Source: Coprobacillaceae bacterium UN01-12pH3A
Lineage (GTDB): Bacteria > Bacillota_I > Bacilli_A > Erysipelotrichales > Coprobacillaceae
Assembly (NCBI GenBank): GCA_027676805.1
Contig: JAQENU010000004.1
Location: 186,001 to 250,000, forward strand
Direction: 5' to 3'
Length of the DNA: 64,000 nucleotides
Part shown: piece after piece, positions 53,187 through 61,426 of the stretch
Layout: every line of letters begins with the position of its first letter
Numbering within the stretch: the first letter of the stretch is position 1
Notes under the pieces: generated by a model
What the model saw: the letters and a program-made list of their open reading frames with translations, nothing else
What the model was told of the DNA's origin: nothing
The model's database searches: none
Program-made: the position numbers and the translations under genes

Positions 53187-53537
53187 ATGAAATTAGTCAT
53201 TTTTATTCTCAACAATCCGGATTTACAGGAAACGTTTTTAGGCAAGCTTTATAATGCCGGGATTCGCGGTGGTACAATTTTGGATAGTATGGGGATGGCA
53301 AAGAAGCAAACAGATTATCAAAATGAGGATTTAGTATCCGTATTAAAACAGTTATTTATTATTCCTCGGGATGCCAACAAAACAATGCTTTTTTGTATGG
53401 AAGAAGAAAAGGTGGCAAAGTTTAAACAGATCGTAAACGATGTGACCGGTGGTTTGGATCAGCCTAATTCGGGCGTATTGATGATCCTTCCCATCGATGA
53501 AGTTTATGGCAGCTTTATCACAAGAAAAGGGCGATGA
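53187..53537 (+). CDS. PII-like (ferredoxin-fold) protein
   Basis: About 116 residues with the order beta-alpha-beta (MKLVIFILNNPDLQETFLGKLYNAGIRGGTILDSMGM) and a second half with KTMLFCMEEEKVAKFKQIVNDV. This fits the GlnB/CutA-like ferredoxin-fold group often called PII-like. It may bind a nucleotide and signal to the membrane protein encoded 13 bp upstream (inference). I start at the ATG at 53187 after GGGGTGAG. Confidence 0.65.
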   Translation: MKLVIFILNNPDLQETFLGKLYNAGIRGGTILDSMGMAKKQTDYQNEDLVSVLKQLFIIPRDANKTMLFCMEEEKVAKFKQIVNDVTGGLDQPNSGVLMILPIDEVYGSFITRKGR

Positions 53538-53555
53538 TAATGTCATCGTCCTTTT
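53525..53555. terminator. Bidirectional terminator
   Basis: CGATGA and TCATCG arms between A- and T-runs, shared by convergent genes. Confidence 0.8.
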
Positions 53556-54339
53556 ATATTAGCTGATAATGCTTTAAAGCATTGGCAATGCCGTCATCAT
53601 CGACATCTGTCGTGATATATTCAACATGATTAAAAATTCGCGGATCACTGTTTTTCATAGCGACACTATGCTGACAATATTCAAGCATCGAAAGATCATT
53701 TGTGCTGTCACCAAAGCAGTAGGTATGCTCATGGTCTACTTGCAGATGATTCATCAGAAACTGAATGCTGGTTGCTTTGGTAAAGCCATGCGGTACAAAT
53801 TCACCGAAGTCATGGGCACGTTCGATATAATCGAAATATGGGTCCATCTCTTTTTTTAATGCGGGGAAATCACTGTGTTCGTCATGCCAAATAGTAAACT
53901 TATCAAAATGAATATCGACATCATCCCAAGTGTGCTGAGTATCCATCCCAATTGATGTATAATTGTTTTTAATTTGGGCTACATGGGGATGCTGGTTGTT
54001 TGGATCATAATAAACGGCCTTTTTTCCTTCTAATAAGGCAGCGACTTTATATTTTCTTAAAGAGGTTATAACGAGTTTGATTATTTCCGGGGAAATTTCC
54101 TGATGAAACAAAATCTGCTGATGATACTCGATGTAAGTGCCGCAGCCGCACAATATTCCGTCATAGTCCAAATCTTTAATTTCCAAAGAGATGGAAGCAT
54201 AGGGACGACCGGTATTAATAAAGATTAGATGTCCGTTCACCTGTGCCTGTTTTAATGCCTCTTTGGCACTTTGAGGCACTTGGTGTGTAGTATCGCTTAA
54301 TAAGGTTCCATCAATATCAAAGAATAGAAGCTTCTTCAT
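53554..54339 (-). CDS. Cof-type HAD-superfamily phosphatase
   Basis: FFDIDGTLLSDTTH (motif I), FINTGRPYAS (motif II) and TYCFGDSTNDLSMLEYCQHSVAMKNSD (motif IV), 261 residues. Substrate unknown. Paralogue of the gene at 44812. It starts 2 bp after the epimerase gene and is likely co-transcribed. Confidence 0.9.
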   Translation of the reverse strand: MKKLLFFDIDGTLLSDTTHQVPQSAKEALKQAQVNGHLIFINTGRPYASISLEIKDLDYDGILCGCGTYIEYHQQILFHQEISPEIIKLVITSLRKYKVAALLEGKKAVYYDPNNQHPHVAQIKNNYTSIGMDTQHTWDDVDIHFDKFTIWHDEHSDFPALKKEMDPYFDYIERAHDFGEFVPHGFTKATSIQFLMNHLQVDHEHTYCFGDSTNDLSMLEYCQHSVAMKNSDPRIFNHVEYITTDVDDDGIANALKHYQLI

Positions 54340-54341
54340 GA

Positions 54342-55361
54342 TTATAAAACCTCTTCTACTGCCTTCATTGCTGATTTATAAGCAGTGATAACTTGATCAC
54401 ACCAGTGATCGAATTCTTCATCTGTTTGTTTTGCTTTGGGGTGTTTTTCCAAATAATCAAGATACATCGCCAAGCCTTTTTCAATGGTAATGGCACATTC
54501 AAAGTCAGGAACAATCTGTTTGATCTTTGTTGTGTCAAATAAATGTGAAAACTGTTTATCTCCCTGAATGCTTTCGCTTAATGAGTAGGTTTTGCTTTTT
54601 GACAGCAAATCTGTGGTCATATAGATCGGTTGAAAAGGAACGTTCAATAATTTAGCCAAATAGCGATAAATCATGTTCCAGCTGACGTGTTCATCAGAAA
54701 CGATCTGATAGGCTTCATTGATTGCAGCGGGATTTCCCACTAAGGGCACAAAGCCTTTGGCAAAATCATCGGCATGTGTGCATGTCCATAAGCTGTTTCC
54801 GTCACCGTGAATGATTACTTCTTTTCCTTCCAGCATTCTTTTAATGACACTGTAGCAGTTTTTTCCCTTAATACTCAAAGGAATCCGATCATTGGAATAG
54901 GTTTGGGAAGGACGAACGATAGTGATGGGAAATCCTTCTTCCTGATAGGCTTTTCTGAAAATTTCTTCACAAGCCTGTTTCCCTTGCCCATAGCGAGAAT
55001 AACGGTTTCCCAGCGGATGATCTTCATTAAAACAGACAGCTCCGTCATGGTTATACGTTACAACTGTCGAAATGAAAATAAACTGCTTTGTTTTCCCTTT
55101 AAATAATGCAATATTATCATAGGCTTGTGCGGGTGTGAATAAAATGAAATTAATGACAGTGTCAAATGTCATTTCTTTGATTAAAGAAGCGATTGCTTCT
55201 TTATCATTGATGTCTCCAACTAACGAGATAATGTTGGAATGCAGGCGGTCATTATGATTGCCGCGGTTTAAAACATAGACTTCGTTTTGGGTGTTTTGAG
55301 CTAAGGCGGTTGTGATAGGCGTACTGATCGTACCGGTACCGCCGATAATTAATATTTTCAT
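54342..55361 (-). CDS. NAD-dependent epimerase/dehydratase-like protein
   Basis: 339 residues. N-terminal Rossmann motif IIGGTGTISTPITTAL, FIFISTVVTYN and YGQGKQACEEIFR, where the YxxxK Lys is visible, although the usual Tyr lies next to a Gly. It belongs to the extended SDR group; it may reduce or epimerise a nucleotide sugar or act as a binding regulator. The start ATG is at 55361, after CGGAGGTAACAGC on the minus strand. Confidence 0.85.
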   Translation of the reverse strand: MKILIIGGTGTISTPITTALAQNTQNEVYVLNRGNHNDRLHSNIISLVGDINDKEAIASLIKEMTFDTVINFILFTPAQAYDNIALFKGKTKQFIFISTVVTYNHDGAVCFNEDHPLGNRYSRYGQGKQACEEIFRKAYQEEGFPITIVRPSQTYSNDRIPLSIKGKNCYSVIKRMLEGKEVIIHGDGNSLWTCTHADDFAKGFVPLVGNPAAINEAYQIVSDEHVSWNMIYRYLAKLLNVPFQPIYMTTDLLSKSKTYSLSESIQGDKQFSHLFDTTKIKQIVPDFECAITIEKGLAMYLDYLEKHPKAKQTDEEFDHWCDQVITAYKSAMKAVEEVL

Positions 55362-55453
55362 GCTGTTACCTCCGTAACAATAGTAACAAAGATTGATTGA
55401 TTTTAAAATAAAATTTATATATAATAAGGAAAAAGTGGAAAGAGGGTTGAAAA

Positions 55454-56281
55454 ATGTATAAAATCATAAAAAAAGAGAAATTAAACGATGTCGTTGAATT
55501 GATGGAAATTAAAGCACCTCATGTATCACGTAAATGTCTTGCTGGGCAGTTTATTATATTAAGAGTAAATGAAGATGGCGAAAGGATCCCGTTAACGATT
55601 GCTGATTTTGATCGTGAAAAAGAAACCGTGACGATCATTTATCAGATCGTGGGATATTCTACTGCACAATTAGCAAAGCTGAATGAAGGAGATGAACTTC
55701 AGGATTTTGCCGGACCATTGGGCGTTCCAACCGTTTTATCTAAACATCAGCATGTGATTGGAGTTGCCGGAGGGGTTGGCGCTGCACCACTGTATCCGCA
55801 GTTAAAAGCACTGCATGACATGGGGGTGAAAGTCGATGTCATTATTGGGGGAAGAAGCAAAGAATATATTTTATGGAAAGAAAAGTTTGAACCGATCTGT
55901 GAACATGTCTACATTGCGACAGATGATGGAACATTGGGAACAAAGGGATTTGTCACAACAGTATTGCAGGATCTGTTAGATAAGAAAGAAACATTTGATG
56001 AAGTCATTGCGATTGGACCTGTACCAATGATGAAGGCTGTAGTCAATGTGACCCGTCCTTATCAGATCAAGACTTCGGTTTCTTTAAATCCGATTATGAT
56101 CGATGGAACCGGAATGTGCGGATGCTGTCGTGTCAGTGTGGATGGAAAGATCAAGTTTGCCTGTGTAGACGGACCTGATTTTGATGGAATGTTAGTGGAT
56201 TTTGATGAATTAATCAATCGTCAGCGTATGTTTAAATCTGAGGAACAGCATATCTGTCACCTCACTATGGAGGATAGATAA
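55454..56281 (+). CDS. nfnA: NfnA: ferredoxin-NADP+ reductase subunit alpha
   Basis: The small subunit of the electron-bifurcating NADH-dependent ferredoxin:NADP+ oxidoreductase (or of sulfide dehydrogenase SudB). FAD part: RVNEDGERIPLTIADFD; NAD part: GVAGGVGAAPLYPQLKAL; [2Fe-2S] ligands in DGTGMCGCCRVSV and KFACVDGPDFDG. 275 residues. It lies one base before nfnB, which confirms the pair. The ATG follows AGAGGGTTGAAAA. Confidence 0.92.
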   Translation: MYKIIKKEKLNDVVELMEIKAPHVSRKCLAGQFIILRVNEDGERIPLTIADFDREKETVTIIYQIVGYSTAQLAKLNEGDELQDFAGPLGVPTVLSKHQHVIGVAGGVGAAPLYPQLKALHDMGVKVDVIIGGRSKEYILWKEKFEPICEHVYIATDDGTLGTKGFVTTVLQDLLDKKETFDEVIAIGPVPMMKAVVNVTRPYQIKTSVSLNPIMIDGTGMCGCCRVSVDGKIKFACVDGPDFDGMLVDFDELINRQRMFKSEEQHICHLTMEDR

Positions 56282-56282
56282 A

Positions 56283-57671
56283 ATGCCAAACATGTCATTA
56301 GAAAAAGTCAAGATGCCTGAACAAGAGGCAGATGTACGTAATAAAAACTTTAAGGAAGTTGCTTTGGGATACACTTTAGAACAGGCACAAGAGGAAGCCA
56401 CTCGTTGTTTAAACTGTCGTCATAAGCCCTGCATGAATGGATGCCCGGTAGGGGTTCCGATCCCGGAATTTATCCAGCATGTGGCGAAGGGAGATATCGA
56501 AGCGGCATATCAAACCATCAAGCGTGAGAATGCACTGCCCGCTATTTGCGGACGTGTTTGTCCGCAGGAAAATCAATGTGAAGGAAAATGTGTGCGTGCA
56601 ATCAAGGGAGAAGCGGTTGGAATCGGTCGCTTGGAACGTTTCGTTGCCGATTACCACATGGCTTTAAATAAAGAAGAAAAAGTTGAAATCGAAAAGAATC
56701 ATCATAAAGTAGCAATCGTCGGTTCCGGTCCGGCAGGAATTACCTGTGCGGGAGAATTGGCCAAACGTGGCTATGATGTGACTGTATTTGAAGCATTGCA
56801 TGAGACAGGTGGGGTATTAGTTTATGGAATCCCTGAATTCCGTTTGCCTAAAGCACTTGTCGCAAAAGAAGTAGATAACGTTAAAAAATTAGGTGTTCAT
56901 GTTGAAACGAATGTGATTGTAGGACGTTCAATCACGATCGATGAATTAAAAGAAGAAGGCTATGAAGCAATCTTTGTCGGTTCCGGTGCCGGACTGCCTC
57001 GTTTTATGGGGATTCCTGGAGAAAATTTAAATGGAGTTTATGCTGCCAATGAATTCTTGACCCGTGTCAATTTAATGAAGGCTTATCAATTCCCTGAGCA
57101 TCCAACACCGGTTAAAATCAGTGAAAAAGTAGCCGTTATCGGGGGCGGAAACGTAGCGATGGATGCAGCCAGAACGGCGAAACGCCTTGGCGCAAAAGAA
57201 GTGTATATTGTTTATCGCCGTGGTGAAGAAGAACTGCCTGCCAGAAAAGAAGAGATCCATCACGCTAAAGAAGAAGGGATCATCTTTAAACTATTGAATA
57301 ACCCAATTGCGATTCATGGTGAAGACGGATGGGTAAAATCGATGGAATGTGTGGAAATGACATTAGGAGAGCCTGATGCTTCTGGAAGAAGACGTCCAGT
57401 TGAAAAAGAAGGCAGTGAATTCTTGCTGGAAGTAGGAACTGTTATTGAAGCGATCGGTCAAAGTCCGAATCCTTTGATTCGTCAGACAACCCCGGGATTG
57501 GAAACACAAAAATGGGGCGGAATCATTGTGGAAGAAGAAACCATGGCAACCAGTAAAGACGGTGTTTATGCCGGCGGGGATGTTGTGACCGGAGCGGCTA
57601 CCGTTATTTTAGCGATGGGGGCTGGAAAAAACGCAGCGAAAGCGATAGACGAAGCATTAAATAAACAATAA
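56283..57671 (+). CDS. nfnB: NfnB: glutamate-synthase-small-chain-like subunit beta
   Basis: 462 residues. N-terminal [4Fe-4S] motifs CLNCRHKPCMNGCPVGVPIPEF and CGRVCPQENQCEGKCVRAIKGEAVGIGRLERF, then an FAD Rossmann loop IVGSGPAGITCAGELAKRGYDVTVFEA and an NADP loop VIGGGNVAMDAARTAKRLGA. The same fold serves as the GltD chain, but here it sits beside NfnA and without GltB, so bifurcating NfnAB is favoured. It overlaps the next gene by one base. Confidence 0.92.
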   Translation: MPNMSLEKVKMPEQEADVRNKNFKEVALGYTLEQAQEEATRCLNCRHKPCMNGCPVGVPIPEFIQHVAKGDIEAAYQTIKRENALPAICGRVCPQENQCEGKCVRAIKGEAVGIGRLERFVADYHMALNKEEKVEIEKNHHKVAIVGSGPAGITCAGELAKRGYDVTVFEALHETGGVLVYGIPEFRLPKALVAKEVDNVKKLGVHVETNVIVGRSITIDELKEEGYEAIFVGSGAGLPRFMGIPGENLNGVYAANEFLTRVNLMKAYQFPEHPTPVKISEKVAVIGGGNVAMDAARTAKRLGAKEVYIVYRRGEEELPARKEEIHHAKEEGIIFKLLNNPIAIHGEDGWVKSMECVEMTLGEPDASGRRRPVEKEGSEFLLEVGTVIEAIGQSPNPLIRQTTPGLETQKWGGIIVEEETMATSKDGVYAGGDVVTGAATVILAMGAGKNAAKAIDEALNKQ

Positions 57672-58195
57672 TGGAAATACGACCAGTACGTCTTGAAGAT
57701 GCCAATGCGCTGCTACGCATTTATGCACCCTATGTATTAGAGACCACCGTTACTTTTGAATATGAGGTCCCCTCGTTGTCAGAATTTCAAGACCGCATAA
57801 AAAAGATTACTCAAGATTTTCCTTATTATGTTGCTGTCGAAGATCATAAAATTATCGGTTATGCCTACGCAGGACGCTATAAAGAACGACATGCCTATGA
57901 CTGGGGATGTGAGCTGTCCATTTATTTGGATACAGCATATCAGTCTAAAGGCGCAGGCAAAGCTCTTTATACACAACTGCTGAATCAGTTGAAAGCAATG
58001 CACTATCAGGTTGTTTATGCTTGTATTGCGTATCCTAATGAAAAAAGCGTTCGTTTTCATGAACGCTTTGGGTTTAAGCAGATTGCCTATTTTGAGGCGT
58101 GCGGCTATAAATTCAACCATTGGTGTGATATGATTTGGATGGAAAAAAGAATTGGTGATCCTCGTCATGTATTACCGATTATAAAGTTAGATTAA
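57671..58195 (+). CDS. Phosphinothricin-type GNAT acetyltransferase
   Basis: 174 residues. MEIRPVRLEDANALLRIYAPYVLETTVTFEYEVPS is the PAT/Bar-like start, CELSIYLDTAYQSKGAGKALYTQLLNQL the acetyl-CoA loop and NEKSVRFHERFGFKQIAYFEACGYKFNHWCDMIWMEK the diagnostic C-terminal block. Homologues acetylate phosphinothricin or methionine sulfoximine. The real substrate here is unknown. It overlaps nfnB by one base (TAATG) and may share its transcript. Confidence 0.87.
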   Translation: MEIRPVRLEDANALLRIYAPYVLETTVTFEYEVPSLSEFQDRIKKITQDFPYYVAVEDHKIIGYAYAGRYKERHAYDWGCELSIYLDTAYQSKGAGKALYTQLLNQLKAMHYQVVYACIAYPNEKSVRFHERFGFKQIAYFEACGYKFNHWCDMIWMEKRIGDPRHVLPIIKLD

Positions 58196-58210
58196 TTTCT
58201 AACTTTTTTT
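58184..58210 (+). terminator. Terminator after the GNAT gene
   Basis: AAGTTAG and CTAACTT arms, then a T-run. Confidence 0.85.
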
Positions 58211-58220
58211 GTTTATCTTG

Positions 58221-58265
58221 TTGACAAATAATATAGTGCGTGTTATTGTATTAGTGTATTAATAC
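58221..58265 (+). promoter_or_regulatory. ABC operon promoter with GntR-type operator
   Basis: TTGACA (58221-58226), 17-bp spacer, TATTGT (58244-58249). The palindrome GTATTAATAC (58256-58265) lies over the start region, with a partial copy upstream (TGTATTA). The likely binder is the GntR regulator encoded at the end of the operon. Confidence 0.7.
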
Positions 58266-58280
58266 AGCAGGAGGGAAACT

Positions 58281-58982
58281 ATGGAAAACGAATTAATTAA
58301 AATAGAGGATCTTTCAATGACTTATGGAAAGAAGATTGCTTTAACGAATATCTCTTTAAGTCTTAAATCTGGAAAGATCATCGGATTATTAGGACCAAAT
58401 GGTTCTGGGAAAACAACGTTGATTAAAATATTGAATGGTTTATTAAAAGCGTATCATGGGAATATATTGATTGATGGACAGCCAATCGGGGTGCATTCAA
58501 GAGAAATTATCTCTTATTTGCCGGATGAATCTTATTTCTTAGATTGGATGCACGCTAAAGATGCCTTAAATATGTTTAGGGAACTGTATTCAGATTTTCA
58601 ATATGCCCATTGCATCGAGCTGATGACACGTTTCAATTTAACACCGGAAATGAAGATTAAATCAATGTCAAAAGGGATGCGAGAAAAATTTCAATTATGC
58701 TTGGTGATGTCACGTAAGGCAAAGATTTACATTTTGGATGAACCGATTGCAGGGGTGGATCCGGCTGCCAGAGAAGTTATCTTAGATGTAATATTAAATA
58801 ACTATGCTGAAGATGCCTTAGTTATTATCTCTACCCATTTAATCAGTGATTTGGAAACGATCTTTGATGAAGTAGTCTTTATCAAAGAGGGGAAATTAAT
58901 TATGCACGAAAATACGGAGACATTGAGAAATGACCGTCATATGTCTATCGATGAATTATTTAGGGAGGTATTCAAATGCTAA
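58281..58982 (+). CDS. ABC transporter ATP-binding protein
   Basis: Complete ATPase of 233 residues: Walker A GLLGPNGSGKTTLIKIL, Q-loop region, signature MSKGMREKFQLCLVMS (atypical form of LSGGQ), Walker B IYILDEPIAGVDP and H-loop ISTHLI. It pairs with the permease that overlaps it by 7 bp. The group is the one found with GntR/YtrA regulators; the substrate is unknown. Confidence 0.93.
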   Translation: MENELIKIEDLSMTYGKKIALTNISLSLKSGKIIGLLGPNGSGKTTLIKILNGLLKAYHGNILIDGQPIGVHSREIISYLPDESYFLDWMHAKDALNMFRELYSDFQYAHCIELMTRFNLTPEMKIKSMSKGMREKFQLCLVMSRKAKIYILDEPIAGVDPAAREVILDVILNNYAEDALVIISTHLISDLETIFDEVVFIKEGKLIMHENTETLRNDRHMSIDELFREVFKC

Positions 58983-59704
58983 AATTATTAAAATATGAGT
59001 TGATTGGTTCTTATCGCCAGTACTTACTGACGTTTGCTGTTTATTTGTTGCTTTGCTGTGCGACGCCGTTCTTGCCGACAGTTATTAATCAATTTTTGAG
59101 CGGATTATTAATGGTTGCTTTATTTGGGATCGTCATCTCAATCTTTGTTAATATTGTTCAGCATTTTTCACGCTCAATGTTTAGTCGTCCGGGTTATCTG
59201 ACCTTAACCTTGCCTGTATCTTCTAAAGAACTTGTTTTTTCTAAAATGATTGGGGCAATGATTTGGACTTTTGTAGCTTTCTTCATTTTAGGATTAGGAC
59301 TGATGATCTTAATGATGCTGATCGCTGACTTTTCATTCGGGGATATCTTTAATTTTATTAATCAGCTATGTTATGGAATTTCACTTTATCCGGGAGAAGT
59401 ACTGCAGTCACTTCTTGCTGCCTTAACTTCTACTTTAGCGATGATTGCTTCATTCTATTTTACGATTACCTTTGTGCATACGAAGTATGTTACTAAAAAC
59501 AGAGTATTAATTGGAGTAGGCGGATATATTCTTGGACTTTTAGCTTTAGGATTTATTATGGATTCATCATTGTTCTATGGATTTATCGGTTCATTAAATG
59601 GAACATCACTTTATATCTTTAATATCTTTATCAATGTAGTGTTTATTGTCGGATTCTTTGTTGGAACAACATATTTAATTGATAAAAAATTACAAATTGA
59701 ATAG
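58976..59704 (+). CDS. ABC-2-like permease
   Basis: 242 residues with six hydrophobic helices (YLLTFAVYLLLCCATPFL, GLLMVALFGIVISIFVNIV, MIGAMIWTFVAFFILGLGLMIL and others) and FSRPGYLTLTLPVSSKELVFSKM, a common feature of this permease group. It starts within the end of the ATPase gene. Direction and substrate are not visible. Confidence 0.88.
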   Translation: MLKLLKYELIGSYRQYLLTFAVYLLLCCATPFLPTVINQFLSGLLMVALFGIVISIFVNIVQHFSRSMFSRPGYLTLTLPVSSKELVFSKMIGAMIWTFVAFFILGLGLMILMMLIADFSFGDIFNFINQLCYGISLYPGEVLQSLLAALTSTLAMIASFYFTITFVHTKYVTKNRVLIGVGGYILGLLALGFIMDSSLFYGFIGSLNGTSLYIFNIFINVVFIVGFFVGTTYLIDKKLQIE

Positions 59705-59716
59705 CGAGGTGGGAAT

Positions 59717-60082
59717 ATGAAGAACAGTTTCGATCCAAATTTACCAATCTATCTGCAAGTCATGGACGAAATCAAAAAAGATGTCTTCACTCATCACTAC
59801 TTGCCAGGGCATAAAATTGCCTCTGTACGTGAATTAGCTTTACAGTATAGTGTTAATCCTAATACGATTCAAAAAGCACTCAGTGAGCTTGAAAGAGCTG
59901 GTTTACTGCACAGCGAACGAACCGTCGGGCGTTTTGTGACAGAAGATCTTGAATTGATCGATCGTCTGCGTTATGAGATCAGTCATGAAAAAGTGCATAC
60001 ATTTGTCAGTGAAATGAATGGCTTAGGATATGATCGACAAGGAATTATTGATGCCGTTAATGAAGAAATCGAGGCACAATAA
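59717..60082 (+). CDS. GntR/YtrA-family regulator
   Basis: 121 residues. FDPNLPIYLQVMDEIKKDVFTHHYLPGHKIASVRELALQYSVNPNTIQKALSELERAGLLHSERTVGRFVTED is the GntR winged helix, followed by a short YtrA-like C-terminal part rather than a large effector domain. It most likely represses the ABC operon of which it is the last gene. The ATG follows CGAGGTGGGAAT. Unlike in the B. subtilis ytr operon, the regulator gene comes last here. Confidence 0.9.
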   Translation: MKNSFDPNLPIYLQVMDEIKKDVFTHHYLPGHKIASVRELALQYSVNPNTIQKALSELERAGLLHSERTVGRFVTEDLELIDRLRYEISHEKVHTFVSEMNGLGYDRQGIIDAVNEEIEAQ

Positions 60083-60114
60083 AAAAGTACGGATATAATT
60101 TCCGTACTTTTTTA
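60081..60114. terminator. Bidirectional terminator
   Basis: AAAAAAGTACGGA and TCCGTACTTTTTT arms between convergent genes. Confidence 0.9.
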
Positions 60115-60117
60115 CAA

Positions 60118-60435
60118 TTATTTTTGGTAAAATTCATTGTAAAGATTAGCCGCAGTTGTAAATACGGCACTTCCGTTCATCGTTCCGTAGTTACGCATGT
60201 CGATTACTTCAACAGGATATTTACCATTCAAGATTTTTTTGACCGACTCTAGTTTGTAGCGAATCTGCGGTCCCAGCAGCAAAACATCAAAGTCACCAAG
60301 ATAATTTTCGATGCCAGATTCCCCTATCGCCCAGATCTTGCAATCAATACCTTGTTTTTTAGCTTCTTCTTGCATTTTTGTTACAAGTAAGCTCGTTGAC
60401 ATTCCACCAGCACATGCTAACATTATCCTCATCAT
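60118..60435 (-). CDS. Orphan PTS lactose/cellobiose-type IIB component
   Basis: 105 residues: MRIMLACAGGMSTSLLVTKMQEEAKKQ with the phospho-Cys, then VLLGPQIRYKLESVKKIL, the usual IIB ending. No IIC or IIA is nearby. It is the second such orphan in the window (the other is at 6868) and closer to the standard length. Confidence 0.85.
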   Translation of the reverse strand: MMRIMLACAGGMSTSLLVTKMQEEAKKQGIDCKIWAIGESGIENYLGDFDVLLLGPQIRYKLESVKKILNGKYPVEVIDMRNYGTMNGSAVFTTAANLYNEFYQK

Positions 60436-60466
60436 TATCTTATACCTCCGTATTTATTCTAGCACA

Positions 60467-61348
60467 CTATAAATCAAATGTTAACTGAATCTGTTCATTC
60501 TCTAATTTATAGGCAGCAATAATATCTTCCATCCTATAAAGAAGTCCGTACTTTAAGCACTCTTGTGTAAAAACCTGCTTTAAATGGGAATAATTTTTGA
60601 TTCCACACATATAACTGTTTCCAAAAAACTGCTGATATTTTTCTTTTAATCCGGGGAATAACTGATCAAGCTGCTGATAGTAATAGTCCCTTTGGTTTTC
60701 CCTTAATGTTACACCAAACATAGAATAAATAAATTTAGCCCCATGCTCATAGGAAAGACGAATGACGTTTTTGATATTGTCCTCCTGATCGGTGATAAAG
60801 GGCAGGATCGGGGTAAATAGTACTCCTGTAAAGATTCCTTCGTCGCTTAATGCTTTCATCGCTTTGAAACGCTCAGAAGAAGCACAGACATGCGGCTCGA
60901 TTTTTCTGCAAAGCTCATCATCGGCAGTGGTAACCGTAAATTTAATAACAACATTCTTCATTTGCTTTAATATATCTATATCTCGAACAACGAGATCACT
61001 CTTTGTATCGATCGATACGCCAAAATGATAAAATTGCAGCAGCTTTAAAGCTTGACGGGTAATCTCCAGATTTTTTTCAAAGGGGTTATAGGTATCACTC
61101 ATGGCTCCGATTCCCACTACCCCTTTTTTCTTTTTTGACTGAAGTTCCTTGTTTAAAATAGCGATCTCATTTTCTTTGATGCGTACTTCATCAAAACGGT
61201 CAATCTGATAGCAGCTGCTGCGGCTGTCACAATAGATACACCCATGAGGACAGCCTTTATAAAGATTGATATTATAATCGATGCCAAACCACTGATTTGA
61301 ATTTCCTCCGGCTTTTTGAAGAATAGATTTCGCTTTAATCACCCGCAT
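60467..61348 (-). CDS. Radical SAM protein, spore photoproduct lyase-like
   Basis: 293 residues. The [4Fe-4S] site is CPHGCIYCDSR (CxxxCxxC type), with the SAM-binding barrel GIGAMSDTYNPFEKNLEITRQAL and IKFTVTTADDELCRKIEPH. It matches the radical SAM/SPL-like group of unknown function (Rv2578c/COG1533-like). Target unknown; SPL-like enzymes act on DNA or RNA. The ATG is at 61348 after GAGGTG on the minus strand. Confidence 0.85.
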   Translation of the reverse strand: MRVIKAKSILQKAGGNSNQWFGIDYNINLYKGCPHGCIYCDSRSSCYQIDRFDEVRIKENEIAILNKELQSKKKKGVVGIGAMSDTYNPFEKNLEITRQALKLLQFYHFGVSIDTKSDLVVRDIDILKQMKNVVIKFTVTTADDELCRKIEPHVCASSERFKAMKALSDEGIFTGVLFTPILPFITDQEDNIKNVIRLSYEHGAKFIYSMFGVTLRENQRDYYYQQLDQLFPGLKEKYQQFFGNSYMCGIKNYSHLKQVFTQECLKYGLLYRMEDIIAAYKLENEQIQLTFDL

Positions 61349-61389
61349 TTTATCACCTCATTTTCATTATCATACCATGATCCTTAAAG

Positions 61390-61426
61390 TCACGCCAAGA
61401 AAAAAGAGGCTTATTGTGCCTCTTCG
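61390..61426 (-). terminator. Terminator of the MATE gene
   Basis: On the minus strand GAGGC and GCCTC arms, then Ts, overlapping the 3' end of the gene. Confidence 0.75.
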
